The notes under the pieces were generated by a model that saw only the letters and a list, made by a program, of their open reading frames with translations, did no database searches and was not told where the DNA came from. From an uncultured Lachnospiraceae bacterium (GTDB taxonomy: Bacteria; Bacillota; Clostridia; Lachnospirales; Lachnospiraceae): 64,000 bases of DNA. Shown in pieces: positions 17,891 to 27,555 of this stretch (positions are counted from its first letter, which is position 1; each line of letters opens with the position of its first letter). The position numbers and the translations under genes were made by a program. The stretch is from the NCBI GenBank assembly GCA_902789175.1, contig CADANF010000012.1, positions 64,036-128,035 on the forward strand. The letters run 5' to 3'.

Positions 17891-18372
17891 TGGATAAGGA
17901 ACATTTAAAAGATATTCGTCTCAATGCAGAGAATAAATATGAATATATGGGAGAAGTCTTTACATGGGACAGTATTCCAAGAGACTTTATCTTACTGTGT
18001 GTATTTTCAGCAGTGGCACTTTTATCAGAAGTAACTGCGGGACTAATTCCTGAATCAGGGGCAGATGGACAACCCTGGATAATGATACCATTTATCATAG
18101 CCATGATAATGTCTGTAATTTTAGTTTGGAGGGTGGGAAGTCTTTTCTTTGTGAAAAAGAAAGGGGCTAAAGCCTTTATAAAGAAAAAAATTGAGAACTG
18201 GCTGCCGGCATCATCATTCTTAGTGGGATTAAATGGTGCGATATGTGTTATAGCTTCACTTGTCATAGGCAAAGTAAGTTGGTTATTTCTTGTCTGTCAG
18301 ATACTTGGATTTATTTCAGGTGTCGGTGCAAAAATTTTGGCAAATAAGATTGTTTGGAAAAAAATTTTTTAA
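17890..18372 (+). CDS. Small integral membrane protein of unknown function
   Basis: A 160-residue protein with four predicted membrane helices (about 30-52, 58-84, 104-125, 131-152) and a charged segment VKKKGAKAFIKKKIENW between helices 2 and 3. The start codon overlaps the peptidase stop by one base, so it is translationally coupled to the peptidase. I do not recognise a family. Its context suggests a link to peptide metabolism, but nothing in the sequence shows a function. Confidence 0.7.
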   Translation: MDKEHLKDIRLNAENKYEYMGEVFTWDSIPRDFILLCVFSAVALLSEVTAGLIPESGADGQPWIMIPFIIAMIMSVILVWRVGSLFFVKKKGAKAFIKKKIENWLPASSFLVGLNGAICVIASLVIGKVSWLFLVCQILGFISGVGAKILANKIVWKKIF

Positions 18373-18389
18373 AAAGGCGAAGAAAATAA

Positions 18390-18418
18390 TTGACGATAAA
18401 GTTCAAATTAACTAAAAT
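18390..18418 (+). promoter_or_regulatory. Promoter of the opp operon
   Basis: -35 TTGACG (18390-18395), exact 17-base spacer, -10 TAAAAT (18413-18418). The implied 5' leader to the oppA ATG is about 150 bases. It has no recognised riboswitch, and an RBS AAAAGGAGG lies at its end. Confidence 0.7.
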
Positions 18419-18576
18419 ATGAAAATAAAATTGTTTAACCTTCTATTAAGATCCATTGCGGGAAGGGTTTGAATAATTAAACTTGTGACAAAAAATAAAA
18501 TACATTCTGTTGCAAGTAAAAGTTGGTAAGTCCTTAGGAAGTTGCACCCGGGGAATGCCAAAAGGAGGTAATTTAT

Positions 18577-20880
18577 ATGAAAAAAAGAAAGCAGTTGATC
18601 GCTCTCCTTTTAGCCGCAACAACAACCTTAAGTTTTACAGCTTGTGGAAATAAGGCTAATAATGGAGACAACAACAACAGCAACAATGGTAACAATAACA
18701 AGAGTACTGCTAGCGATGCTAATGCTACACCAAAGTCATCATCAGATACTTTAGTTGTAGACGCAGGTGGATTTGAATCAAAGTTCTCTCCATTCTTTGC
18801 ACAGAATGTAGATGACACTCATATCGGTGCTGATTATACACAGGTTTCTATTTTAGGTCTTGACCGTGTTGGTAATCCAGTACTTCAGGGTATTGAAGGT
18901 GAGACTCGTGAGTACAATGGTACAGAGTACACATACTATGGTGCATCTGATGTTACTATTACAGAAAACTCAAATGGAACAGTTGATTATGATATTAAGT
19001 TAAGAGAAGATATCAAGTTTACAGATGGTGAGCCGCTTACAGCTGATGACGTAATCTTCTCATTCTATGTATATTCAGATCCAACATATGATGGATCAAC
19101 AACAATCTACTCACAGCCAATCGCTGGTATGGATGAATATAGAAATGGTATGTCAACACTTTCTGCTTTAATTGGTGCAGCTGGTGAAGATAATACAGAT
19201 TATAAATTCTGGACAGAAGATCAGCAGAAGAAGTTCTGGGATGCAGTAAACGATGGTGGTGTTAAGTTTGCACAGGAAATCGTTGACTACATGGTAGCTA
19301 ATGCAGGTGTTGCTGAAGGTGATGTTAAGGCAGCTGCAGCAGGTTGGGGCTTCGATCTTAAGGATGGAGCTACAGCTAAGGATTTCTTCCTTGCAATCGC
19401 AGAAGCTTATGGATGGAACTTCTCATCTATGGAAAAGGAAAAAGCAGAAACTGCTCTTTCAACATTAATTCCTGAAGAAGTTTATAACTATCCTACAGTT
19501 GGTGTTTCAACTGGTGAATCAGCAAAGAATATCTCTGGTATCGTAAAGACTGGTGATTATAGCTTAAAGATCACAACATCTAAGCTTGATGCTACATTCA
19601 TTTATCAGTTAGCAATGCCAATCGCTCCACTTCATTACTATGGTGATAAGAGCAAGTATGATTATGATAATAACCAGTTCGGTTTTGATAAGGGTGATCT
19701 CTCAATTGTTCGTTCAAAGACAACAAAGCCACTTGGAGCTGGTGCTTTCATTTTCAAGAACTATGCAGATGGTACAGTTTACATGGATGCTAACCCAGAT
19801 TACTACCTTGGTGCTCCAAAGATCGCTCACCTTAATGTTAAGGAGACACAGGAAGCAGATAAGTTAACTGGTGTTCAGACAGGTACACTCGACGTTGCAA
19901 ATCCTTCATACTCAAGCGAAGTTGCAAAGCAGATCGCTGAGATCAATGGATCAGAAGAATTAAGAGGCAGCGTTATCGATACAGAATTAATCGACTTCCG
20001 TGGTTACGGTTATGTTGGTATCAGTGCTGAAAATGTTAAGGTAGGAAATGATCCTGCTTCAGAACAGTCAAAGGACCTTCGTAAGGCTATCAATACAGTA
20101 ATCGCTGCATATAGAGATGAGGGTATCGATTCTTACTATGGTGCTACAGCAACAGTAATCAACTACCCAATATCTAATACATCTTGGGCAGCTCCACAGG
20201 TAACAGATGATGGATATCAGATTGCTTACTCAAAGAAGCTCGATGGTTCAGATATCTACACATCATCAATGTCAGCAGATGAAAAGTACAAAGCAGCTCT
20301 TGATGCAGCTTTAGAGTATTTCCAGGCAGCTGGTTATACAGTAACAGATGGCAAGTTAACAGCAGCTCCAGAAGGTGCTAAACTTGAGTATACAGTAAAT
20401 ATCGGTGCCGGCGGTGCTGGTGACCATCCTACATTCTTAATCCTTAAGAATGCAGCAGATGCTTTCAAGTCAATTGGATTCACATTAACAGTTAACGATT
20501 TAGCTCAGCCATCAGATCTTTATGCAAGTTACCAGTCAGGTGTTGCAGAAATGTGGTGTGCAGCTTGGCAGGCAGGTGGAGATCCTGATATGTATCAGCT
20601 TTATCACAGCCAGGGATCAACAAACTACTATAAGATTGCTGATAAGGACTTAGATGAACTTATCATGTCAGGTCGTCAGTCAACAAACCAGACTTACCGT
20701 AAGGGCTTATATAAGGCTGCAATGGAAATCATTATGGATTGGGGTGTTGAGCTCCCAGTATATCAGAGATCTGAAGCAATCATCGTTTCTTCAGAAAGAG
20801 TTAACATTGATACTCTTCCTAAGGATATGACTCCATATTGGACATGGGCTGCAGAACTTGAGAAACTTGAGTTAAAGTAA
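18577..20880 (+). CDS. oppA: Oligopeptide ABC transporter substrate-binding lipoprotein
   Basis: A 767-residue family 5 solute-binding protein, longer than the usual ~540-600. The lipoprotein signal ends at FTACG (Cys 23), followed by an Asn-rich flexible linker (to about 48). The family signature covers the region of [20 protein letters not shown], and the C-terminal part has the [16 protein letters not shown] region. Extra length lies around residues 190-320, an insertion within lobe I. It binds peptides outside the cell and delivers them to OppBC. A terminator-like hairpin after the gene should keep its level above that of the permeases. Confidence 0.9.
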   Translation: MKKRKQLIALLLAATTTLSFTACGNKANNGDNNNSNNGNNNKSTASDANATPKSSSDTLVVDAGGFESKFSPFFAQNVDDTHIGADYTQVSILGLDRVGNPVLQGIEGETREYNGTEYTYYGASDVTITENSNGTVDYDIKLREDIKFTDGEPLTADDVIFSFYVYSDPTYDGSTTIYSQPIAGMDEYRNGMSTLSALIGAAGEDNTDYKFWTEDQQKKFWDAVNDGGVKFAQEIVDYMVANAGVAEGDVKAAAAGWGFDLKDGATAKDFFLAIAEAYGWNFSSMEKEKAETALSTLIPEEVYNYPTVGVSTGESAKNISGIVKTGDYSLKITTSKLDATFIYQLAMPIAPLHYYGDKSKYDYDNNQFGFDKGDLSIVRSKTTKPLGAGAFIFKNYADGTVYMDANPDYYLGAPKIAHLNVKETQEADKLTGVQTGTLDVANPSYSSEVAKQIAEINGSEELRGSVIDTELIDFRGYGYVGISAENVKVGNDPASEQSKDLRKAINTVIAAYRDEGIDSYYGATATVINYPISNTSWAAPQVTDDGYQIAYSKKLDGSDIYTSSMSADEKYKAALDAALEYFQAAGYTVTDGKLTAAPEGAKLEYTVNIGAGGAGDHPTFLILKNAADAFKSIGFTLTVNDLAQPSDLYASYQSGVAEMWCAAWQAGGDPDMYQLYHSQGSTNYYKIADKDLDELIMSGRQSTNQTYRKGLYKAAMEIIMDWGVELPVYQRSEAIIVSSERVNIDTLPKDMTPYWTWAAELEKLELK

Positions 20881-20980
20881 TTTAGAAAAGAGTCAAGACT
20901 CATAAATGTGAAAAAGATTGAAAATGAGTAAAAAATAAATAATAATTCACTATCAATTTTTGATCAAATGATGTACAATA

Positions 20981-21023
20981 GTAGAGCTGTTTTATAATTA
21001 AAATGGGACAGCTCTACTTTTTT
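20981..21023 (+). terminator. Intra-operon terminator between oppA and oppB
   Basis: A 10-bp perfect stem (GTAGAGCTGT / ACAGCTCTAC) with a 17-base loop and six T residues. It lies 23 bases before the oppB start; partial read-through would give the usual excess of binding protein over permease. Confidence 0.85.
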
Positions 21024-21046
21024 AATATTAACGGGAGCATGAAAAG

Positions 21047-22033
21047 ATGCGGAAATTTTTATTGAAGAGAATCGGATTATCAGTTCTGATTCTGGCATGT
21101 GTTACTTTCATCATTTACGCATTGATGCGTAGCTTGCCGGCCTCTTATGTGGAGACTATGGCAATGCAGTTGTCACAGGCACCGGGTTCTAAACCATATA
21201 GTGAGTGGATTGCTCAGCTTAATAAGCAGTATGGTATGGATAAAGGTGTTATTGCTGGTTATTTCGTATGGCTTAAGGACGCAGTTCGCTTCAACTTTGG
21301 CGATAGCTGGAAATATACTGTTCCAGTTACACAGAAGTTTGGAGAAGTTATCTGGGTATCTTTCTTCATGGGATTAATAGCCTTTATCATCGAGCTTTTA
21401 ATTGCAATCCCTCTTGGTGTTATTGCAGCTACAAAGCAGTATTCTAGAGCAGACTATGCTATTACAGCAGGTGCTTTAGTAGGTATTTCATTACCAACAT
21501 TCTTTTTCGCTACATTATTAAAATTGTTATTCTCAGTTAAACTGGGATGGTTTGACCTCTATGGTCTGGTTGGGCGAAATTATGCAAAACTGGATTCGAT
21601 GGGACAATTCTGGGATAAAGCTAATCATTTAGTTCTTCCTATCCTTACTCTTGTAATTGTATCTATTGGTTCATTGATGCGTTACACTCGTACTAACATG
21701 TTAGAGGTACTTAATTCAGACTATATCCGTACAGCAAGAGCAAAGGGACTTTCAGAACGTAGGGTAATATTCCATCATGCGTTCCGTAATACTCTTATTC
21801 CATTAGTAACTATCGTTGGTGGTTCACTTCCAGGACTCTTTGCAGGTGCGCTCATTACCGAAACCTTATTTATGATCCCAGGTATCGGTTATACATCATA
21901 TACAGCCATGACATCAGGAGATATTCCATTCTCTATGTTCTATCTTACATTTATGGCTATCTTAACATTAGCTGGAAATTTAATTTCAGATATCTTGTAC
22001 GCAGTAGTAGATCCTCGCGTACGTATTGAGTAG
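21047..22033 (+). CDS. oppB: Oligopeptide ABC transporter permease OppB
   Basis: A 328-residue inner-membrane permease of the DppB/OppB family with six helices: TM1 at about 9-31 and the rest between 105 and 320. The EAA-type coupling loop is seen in NSDYIRTARAKGLSERRVIFHHAFRN. It pairs with OppC to form the pore. Length is normal. RBS CGGGAGCATGAAAAG is modest. Confidence 0.93.
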   Translation: MRKFLLKRIGLSVLILACVTFIIYALMRSLPASYVETMAMQLSQAPGSKPYSEWIAQLNKQYGMDKGVIAGYFVWLKDAVRFNFGDSWKYTVPVTQKFGEVIWVSFFMGLIAFIIELLIAIPLGVIAATKQYSRADYAITAGALVGISLPTFFFATLLKLLFSVKLGWFDLYGLVGRNYAKLDSMGQFWDKANHLVLPILTLVIVSIGSLMRYTRTNMLEVLNSDYIRTARAKGLSERRVIFHHAFRNTLIPLVTIVGGSLPGLFAGALITETLFMIPGIGYTSYTAMTSGDIPFSMFYLTFMAILTLAGNLISDILYAVVDPRVRIE

Positions 22034-22046
22034 AAAGGAGACAGTC

Positions 22047-23579
22047 GTGAGCGATTTACAGAATACTGAAACAATAGAAAAAGAAAAGCTGTCTCTGAAT
22101 GACGATCGTCGTGTAAAGACATTATCTCCAGGAGCATTGGTTGCACAGCGCTTCTTCCGTAACAAACTTGCGGTTGTTGGTATGGCGATGCTTATATTCA
22201 TGTTTGCATTTTCATTCATTGGAGGTCTTATAAGCCCTTATCGTCAGGATCAGCAGTTTTATACATATACAAGTTTAAAGAAAGAATATGCGGGTGTTAC
22301 TCTGAATGATGACTTCCGTTATCTCAGTGCAGATGGACAGAAGTTTGATTCTATGGCACAGGCTAAATTCTTACTTGCCCAGACAACAGGTAAAGATACA
22401 TTTGAAGCAAAAGATACTGTGTATCAGCTTGTTGAAGAAGGTACAGATTTATACCAGATCACTTCAAATGGTACTGTTGTAGCTATAGCATTTAAAGATG
22501 TAGTAAATAAGACAGGAGATATGAGCTTTGATGAGATTCATGCTTCTCTTGTTGCTTATACAAATAAGAAAGATAAATTTAATGTTTCTGGCGCTGATTA
22601 TTCTTTAGATAAAGATGGGAACATCTTAAAAGGAAATGAGACAGTAGGTTATATCTCACGTTTCATTGTTTCTTCAGCAAAGGGAGACGTTGTTATCTCA
22701 AGAGAATTTGGTGAGACTGCAGCTACTGCTATTGCCGCAAATGAGAAGGACTTTAAGTTCATAGATGAGTCTGGTGAAGAAAGTCAGTATCAGATCAGTT
22801 ATGATGCAACATCTAAGGTTTGGTCAATTACACAGTTTAAAGAGACTTATGTATATGACAGCTATGCAAAGCCAAGCCGTGCTCATTGGTTAGGTACAGA
22901 TACAAATGGTATGGATATGTTAACTCGTTTAATGTATGGTGGACGTGTATCTCTTATCATTGGTTTTATCGTTGTATTTATAGAAGCTTTCCTTGGAATC
23001 ATCCTTGGTGGTATAAGTGGTTACTTTGGAGGATGGGTTGATAACCTTATCATGAGAATTGTAGATATCTTCTACTGTATCCCATCACTTCCACTTATCA
23101 TCATTTTAGGTGCAGCTATGGATGCTATGAAACTTGATCCTCAGGTACGTATGTTCTACCTTATGCTTATCCTTGGTTTCCTTGGTTGGCCAGGTATTGC
23201 CCGTATGGTACGTGGTCAGATCCTTTCACTTCGTGAGCAGGAATTTATGACAGCAACAGAGGCTTGTGGTATCCGTACAAGTAAGCGTATTTTCAAGCAT
23301 CTGATTCCAAATGTTATTCCACAGCTTATTGTAATCTGTACTATGAGCCTTGGTTCAACAATCATTACAGAAGCAACCTTATCTTTCCTTGGACTTGGTG
23401 TTAAGTTCCCATTTGCTTCATGGGGAAATATCATAAATGATGTTAACAATGCATTCGTTATGACTCACTATTGGTTCGTATGGATTCCAGCGGGAATCTG
23501 TTTGCTTATTGCAGTATTAGGATTTAACTTCGTAGGTGATGGCCTTCGTGATGCCTTCGACCCACGTATGAAGAGATAA
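22047..23579 (+). CDS. oppC: Oligopeptide ABC transporter permease OppC with large extracytoplasmic insertion
   Basis: A 510-residue permease; typical OppC has ~300. The start is the GTG at 22047 (AAAGGAG 6 bases upstream), not the TTG inside oppB. TM1 (about 38-62) is followed by about 210 extra residues outside the membrane (about 65-275, KYKKEY-type mixed sequence, with an internal duplicated-looking D/G-rich pattern). The usual five helices and coupling loop (QEFMTATEACGIRTSKRIFKHL) follow. The insertion may form a cap that interacts with the long OppA. Confidence 0.9.
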   Translation: MSDLQNTETIEKEKLSLNDDRRVKTLSPGALVAQRFFRNKLAVVGMAMLIFMFAFSFIGGLISPYRQDQQFYTYTSLKKEYAGVTLNDDFRYLSADGQKFDSMAQAKFLLAQTTGKDTFEAKDTVYQLVEEGTDLYQITSNGTVVAIAFKDVVNKTGDMSFDEIHASLVAYTNKKDKFNVSGADYSLDKDGNILKGNETVGYISRFIVSSAKGDVVISREFGETAATAIAANEKDFKFIDESGEESQYQISYDATSKVWSITQFKETYVYDSYAKPSRAHWLGTDTNGMDMLTRLMYGGRVSLIIGFIVVFIEAFLGIILGGISGYFGGWVDNLIMRIVDIFYCIPSLPLIIILGAAMDAMKLDPQVRMFYLMLILGFLGWPGIARMVRGQILSLREQEFMTATEACGIRTSKRIFKHLIPNVIPQLIVICTMSLGSTIITEATLSFLGLGVKFPFASWGNIINDVNNAFVMTHYWFVWIPAGICLLIAVLGFNFVGDGLRDAFDPRMKR

Positions 23580-23589
23580 GGTGGTAATT

Positions 23590-24738
23590 ATGGCTAAGAA
23601 ACAAGAAGGTTATCTTACAGCCAAAGAAGCTAGAAAAATCTCTAAGGCAAATCGTAAGATAACAAAAGAATTAGAAAAGAAAAGAAAACGTAAAAATGTT
23701 CCTGAGTCTGAGTATTTATCAGAAATGAAGGATTCAAACAACGCTGTTGAATTTGATGATCTTCATACATACTTCTTTACAGATGCAGGTACAGTAAAGT
23801 CAGTTGATGGCGTATCATTTGAAGTTCCAATTGGTAAGACTGTAGGTGTAGTAGGAGAGTCAGGCTGTGGTAAGTCTGTAACATCTCTTTCACTAATGCA
23901 GTTATTACAGCGTCCACATGGACAGATAGTATCTGGTGCTATTCGCCTTAATTTAGGTGAAGGTAAGGTTTATGATATCTCCAAGACACCACAGGAAGCA
24001 ATGCAGAAGATCCGTGGTAATCAGGTATCTATGATCTTCCAGGAGCCAATGACTTCTTTAAATCCTGTTTTCCGTATCGGTGAGCAGATAAATGAAGTTA
24101 TAGAGCTTCATGATGGCGAAGGAAAGACAAAAGAGCAGATCAAAGCTCGTACAATTGAATTATTAGAGCAGGTTGGAATCGCAAACAGTGAGGGTGTTTA
24201 TAATATGTTCCCTCATGAGTTATCAGGTGGTATGCGTCAGCGTATCGTTATTGCCATGGCTCTTGCTTGTAATCCAAAGGTTATCATTGCGGATGAACCT
24301 ACAACAGCATTAGACGTTACTATTCAGGCTCAGATCCTTGACCTTCTCCGTAACTTAAAGGATAAGATCAATTCTTCTATCATGCTGATCACTCATGACC
24401 TGGGTGTTATCGCAGAGATGGCTGACTATGTAGTTGTTATGTATGCTGGTCGTGTAGTTGAAAAAGGTACTGCAGAAGATATCTTCGAGCATCCTTCTCA
24501 TCCATATACGATCGGACTTATGGCTTCAAAACCGGTAGTTGGTAAGCAGGTTGAAGAACTTTATTCAATTCCTGGTAAGGTTCCAAACCCTATTAATATG
24601 CCAAACTATTGTTATTTTAAAGATAGATGTGACAAATGTGTCGAAGCATGTAACGGTGAATATCCATGTGAGATCTCATTATCAGAGACACATAAAGTAA
24701 GCTGCTATCGCTACTATGATCATAAGGAGGACAAATAA
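23590..24738 (+). CDS. oppD: Oligopeptide ABC transporter ATPase OppD
   Basis: A 382-residue ATPase. The start ATG at 23590 follows AAGGTGGT; the GTG three codons earlier is part of the RBS. It has Walker A GESGCGKS, signature LSGGMRQR, Walker B VIIADEPTTALD and the C-terminal oligopeptide extension with three conserved Cys (RCDKCVEACNGEYPC) that in this family can bind a 4Fe-4S cluster. The N-terminal 45 residues are a Lys-rich extension. It energises OppBC with OppF. Confidence 0.95.
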   Translation: MAKKQEGYLTAKEARKISKANRKITKELEKKRKRKNVPESEYLSEMKDSNNAVEFDDLHTYFFTDAGTVKSVDGVSFEVPIGKTVGVVGESGCGKSVTSLSLMQLLQRPHGQIVSGAIRLNLGEGKVYDISKTPQEAMQKIRGNQVSMIFQEPMTSLNPVFRIGEQINEVIELHDGEGKTKEQIKARTIELLEQVGIANSEGVYNMFPHELSGGMRQRIVIAMALACNPKVIIADEPTTALDVTIQAQILDLLRNLKDKINSSIMLITHDLGVIAEMADYVVVMYAGRVVEKGTAEDIFEHPSHPYTIGLMASKPVVGKQVEELYSIPGKVPNPINMPNYCYFKDRCDKCVEACNGEYPCEISLSETHKVSCYRYYDHKEDK

Positions 24739-24739
24739 G

Positions 24740-25771
24740 ATGGCAAAAAAGTCTAAAATTGTCACACCTGATGATTTTACTCCAGTTACATATGATCCAG
24801 AGTACATACTGATGGTAAATCAGTTAAAGAAATATTTCCCTATAAAGGGAGGTATGCTGGGCGGCGAGACTGGTGCAGTTAAGGCTGTCGATGGTGTTAC
24901 ATTTAATTTAAAACGTGGTACTACAATGGGACTTGTTGGTGAGTCAGGATGTGGTAAGACAACAACAGGCCGTGTAATTCTTCGTTTATCAGGAGAAAAG
25001 ACAGGCGGACAGGTACTTTTCAATGGTAAAGAAGTTTATGATATGTCTAAGAAAGAGATGCGTGAACTTCGTACAAAGATGCAGATCATCTTCCAGGATC
25101 CATTTTCATCACTTTCACCAAGACTTCCAGTAGGAGAGATCATTGGTGAAGCAGTAAAGGAACATGGAATTGTACCTAAGAATGAATATGAAGATTATAT
25201 CGATAAGGTTATGGATGAATGCGGACTTCAGTCATTCCATAAGGCACGTTATCCTCATGAATTCTCAGGTGGACAGCGTCAGCGTATCTGTATCGCAAGA
25301 GCTCTTGCGCTTAATCCTGAATTTGTTGTATGTGATGAGCCGGTTTCAGCTCTTGACGTTTCAATTCAGGCACAGATCATTAACCTTTTAAATAGACTTC
25401 AGGAAGAACGTAAGTTAACATACCTCTTTATATCTCATGACTTATCAGTTGTTGAGCATATCTCAGATACTGTAGGTGTTATGTACTTAGGTAACCTGGT
25501 TGAGTATGGTGATAAGAAGGATATTTTCAAGAATCCATTACATCCTTATACAAAGGCTCTTTTCTCTGCCATTCCTATTCCGGATCCAAAGGCAAAGATG
25601 AACCGTATTGTATTAGAGGGAAGTATTCCATCACCTGCAAACCCACCAAAGGGTTGTAAATTCCATACACGTTGTCCTTATGCAACAGAGCGTTGTAAGG
25701 TTGAAGCACCTAAGCAGGTTGAGGTTGAAAAGGGTCATTATTGTGTATGTCACTTATTTGATCAGAAGTAA
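24740..25771 (+). CDS. oppF: Oligopeptide ABC transporter ATPase OppF
   Basis: A 343-residue ATPase starting at the ATG at 24740, just after the oppD stop, with AAGGAGG in the oppD 3' end as RBS. It has Walker A GESGCGKT, signature FSGGQRQR, Walker B FVVCDEPVSALD and the C-terminal CKFHTRCPYATERC motif. It is the last gene of the opp operon and is followed by a 13-bp hairpin. Confidence 0.95.
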   Translation: MAKKSKIVTPDDFTPVTYDPEYILMVNQLKKYFPIKGGMLGGETGAVKAVDGVTFNLKRGTTMGLVGESGCGKTTTGRVILRLSGEKTGGQVLFNGKEVYDMSKKEMRELRTKMQIIFQDPFSSLSPRLPVGEIIGEAVKEHGIVPKNEYEDYIDKVMDECGLQSFHKARYPHEFSGGQRQRICIARALALNPEFVVCDEPVSALDVSIQAQIINLLNRLQEERKLTYLFISHDLSVVEHISDTVGVMYLGNLVEYGDKKDIFKNPLHPYTKALFSAIPIPDPKAKMNRIVLEGSIPSPANPPKGCKFHTRCPYATERCKVEAPKQVEVEKGHYCVCHLFDQK

Positions 25772-25785
25772 ATATTAAAGATAAG

Positions 25786-25820
25786 CCCCACAGGACTTTT
25801 AAGTCCTGTGGGGTATATAT
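25786..25820 (+). terminator. Hairpin at the end of the opp operon
   Basis: A 13-bp perfect stem (CCCCACAGGACTT / AAGTCCTGTGGGG) with a 2-base loop. The tail is TATATATG rather than a clean T run, so it may act mainly as a 3'-end stabiliser or as a terminator for the other strand. Confidence 0.65.
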
Positions 25821-25877
25821 GTATTGGGGAGAAAATTAATTGTTATATTTTATAAGGTGATTAAAAACAAAATTCAG

Positions 25878-25910
25878 TTGACGTAGAGAAAATTGATGTG
25901 TTAGTATAAA
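25878..25910 (+). promoter_or_regulatory. Candidate promoter of the leader peptide and exporter unit
   Basis: TTGACG (25878-25883) and TATAAA (25905-25910) are the best boxes, but the 21-base spacer is too long for a standard sigma-A promoter. The real -35 or -10 may be offset. Confidence 0.3.
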
Positions 25911-25958
25911 CATTGTTGAAATCAATTTAAAAGTATTAAGAAAGGAGGACGCATCAAA

Positions 25959-26045
25959 ATGGTTAAATATAGAAAATATTTAAAAGAAACTATTTCATAT
26001 GGAATTTTTACTTTAAGACTTGGTGCGCTCTCTTTGTATAGATAA
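25959..26045 (+). CDS. 28-residue leader peptide of the exporter genes
   Basis: A short reading frame with a strong RBS (AAAGGAGG, 9 bases before the ATG), beginning MVKYRKYLKE and ending GALSLYR. It is followed 22 bases later by a 15-bp terminator. Codons 17-20 (TTTACTTTAAG, 26007-26017) are complementary to the 5' arm of that terminator. This is the design of ribosome-mediated attenuators ahead of antibiotic-resistance genes: a drug-stalled ribosome near the start would leave this segment free to form an antiterminator. I do not recognise the peptide itself. Confidence 0.65.
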   Translation: MVKYRKYLKETISYGIFTLRLGALSLYR

Positions 26046-26109
26046 AAGCACCGGATATCGGATATCTAACCCTTGAAGTAAATGTTTACTTCAAGGGTTT
26101 TTGTTTTAT
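26007..26109 (+). promoter_or_regulatory. Transcription attenuator (antiterminator segment plus terminator)
   Basis: The terminator has a 15-bp perfect stem (AACCCTTGAAGTAAA at 26068-26082 / TTTACTTCAAGGGTT at 26085-26099) followed by TTTTTGTTTT. The leader segment 26007-26017 can pair with 26072-26082 over 11 bases with one G-U, which excludes the terminator. Confidence 0.7.
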
Positions 26110-26113
26110 TTAA

Positions 26114-26145
26114 AACTGTGCCCTTATGGTGCAGTTTTTTTATTT
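26114..26145 (+). terminator. Second, tandem terminator before the MFS gene
   Basis: A 9-bp stem with two G-U pairs (AACTGTGCC / GGTGCAGTT), short loop and seven T residues, 15 bases after the first terminator. Confidence 0.7.
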
Positions 26146-26190
26146 CCATTAGTATTTAGGCCTTTTGGTTGAGAATAGATTTTGGAAAGA

Positions 26191-26241
26191 ATGGCACAAA
26201 GAGAAGCGGTTGGGTTTGACTTGCATAGGAGGACATTATGA
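26191..26241 (+). CDS. Possible 16-residue upstream peptide overlapping the MFS start
   Basis: ATG at 26191 begins MAQREAVGFDLHRRTL and its TGA overlaps the MFS ATG (ATGA). The frame crosses the MFS RBS (AGGAGG), so its translation could open or block that site. Its own RBS (GGAAAG) is weak and close, so it may be chance. Confidence 0.25.
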   Translation: MAQREAVGFDLHRRTL

Positions 26242-27521
26242 CTGAATGTACTATTTCAGAAACTAAACAACAAAACAAAAAGAAAGAAACTTTATGGACC
26301 AGGGATTTTACAATTATAACTATAGGCAGTGTAATATCCATGCTTGGTAATTCATTGGTGGGGTTTGCCATGAGCCTTATGGTACTTGATTATACCAGCT
26401 CATCAATGTTATATGCTATTTACATAGTGACATTTACATTTCCGCAGCTGGTTACTCCGATAGTTTCAGGGGCAATCCTCGATAGGTTTTCCAGAAAAAA
26501 GATGATCTATACACTGGACTTTATCAGTGCAGGGATTTATATTACTATGGCAGTTCTTTTATGGAGAGGATGGTTTAACTTTATATTATTTGCTGTTATA
26601 TGCTTTGTTCTAGGAGCGATCAACAGCACATATATGGTGGCTTATGACAGCTTTTATCCATTACTTATTCCAAAGGGCTTTTATCAGAAGGCATATTCTA
26701 TTTCAGGTATGCTGGAAACTATGACTGCTGTAATGGTACCAGCGGCTACAGTTATCTACAATATGATTGGAATAGCGCCACTTATGGTATTAAATGCTGT
26801 TACATTTTTTGTTGCGGCTATATTTGAGACTCAGATCAGACAAAAAGAGGAATATGTTGAAAAACAGTCTTTATCTGATGATAAAGAAAGAAGTTCTGTA
26901 AAGAGGACCTTAGCGGATATTAAGGAAGGGTTAAAGTTTATTAAGGGTGAGAAGGGACTTCTTGCCATTACCTGTTATTTTTTCTTTAGTATGATGGTTT
27001 CAGGTTCGGAAAATGTTATAGCTCTTCCTTACTATAAGAATCATTTTAAAAATGGTGAGTATATTTTTATTATAGTTACCGGAATGATGTTATTTGGAAG
27101 AGTTGTTGGTGGAGGAATCCATTATAAGACTAAGATTCCGGCTGAATATAAATATAGAATGGCAATGATAATTTATATGATCGTAAATATCATCGATGGT
27201 ATATTTATGTTTTTACCTATTAAGCTTGCTATGATGGTATGCTTTATAAACGGTATGTGCGGAGTAACAAGCTATACCATAAGAATTTCTTCAACCCAGA
27301 ATTATGTTCCTGATGAAAAGAAAGGAAGATTCAATGGAATATTTATCCTTCTTACAACTGTAGGATCTTTGATAGGTCAGATAACGTCCGGAGCTTTAGG
27401 TGAGATAATGGATGCGAGACTTGCTCATTTAGGGATAAGTACTTTAGCACTTATTATGGCATTTATATTTATTGGAGGAAACCATAAGGAGGTTTCTAGC
27501 ATCTATAATACTGATAATTAA
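26238..27521 (+). CDS. MFS transporter, macrolide-efflux (Mef) type
   Basis: A 427-residue protein with 12 predicted membrane helices. The N-terminal half has the MFS motif region AILDRFSRKKMIY, and the overall pattern is that of the MFS_3/MefA-like exporters of Firmicutes. Its start is strongly marked by ATAGGAGG. It is co-transcribed with the ABC exporter 34 bases downstream and sits behind a leader peptide and two tandem terminators. This supports drug or peptide export induced by translation inhibitors; the substrate is unknown. Confidence 0.8.
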   Translation: MTECTISETKQQNKKKETLWTRDFTIITIGSVISMLGNSLVGFAMSLMVLDYTSSSMLYAIYIVTFTFPQLVTPIVSGAILDRFSRKKMIYTLDFISAGIYITMAVLLWRGWFNFILFAVICFVLGAINSTYMVAYDSFYPLLIPKGFYQKAYSISGMLETMTAVMVPAATVIYNMIGIAPLMVLNAVTFFVAAIFETQIRQKEEYVEKQSLSDDKERSSVKRTLADIKEGLKFIKGEKGLLAITCYFFFSMMVSGSENVIALPYYKNHFKNGEYIFIIVTGMMLFGRVVGGGIHYKTKIPAEYKYRMAMIIYMIVNIIDGIFMFLPIKLAMMVCFINGMCGVTSYTIRISSTQNYVPDEKKGRFNGIFILLTTVGSLIGQITSGALGEIMDARLAHLGISTLALIMAFIFIGGNHKEVSSIYNTDN

Positions 27522-27555
27522 AAATAACTTATAAAAATGTGACAGGAGGGAAAAA

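Noticed and set aside
18419..18472. 17-codon leader peptide before oppA
   Set aside because: Its ATG begins next to the -10 box, before the expected transcription start, and has no RBS.
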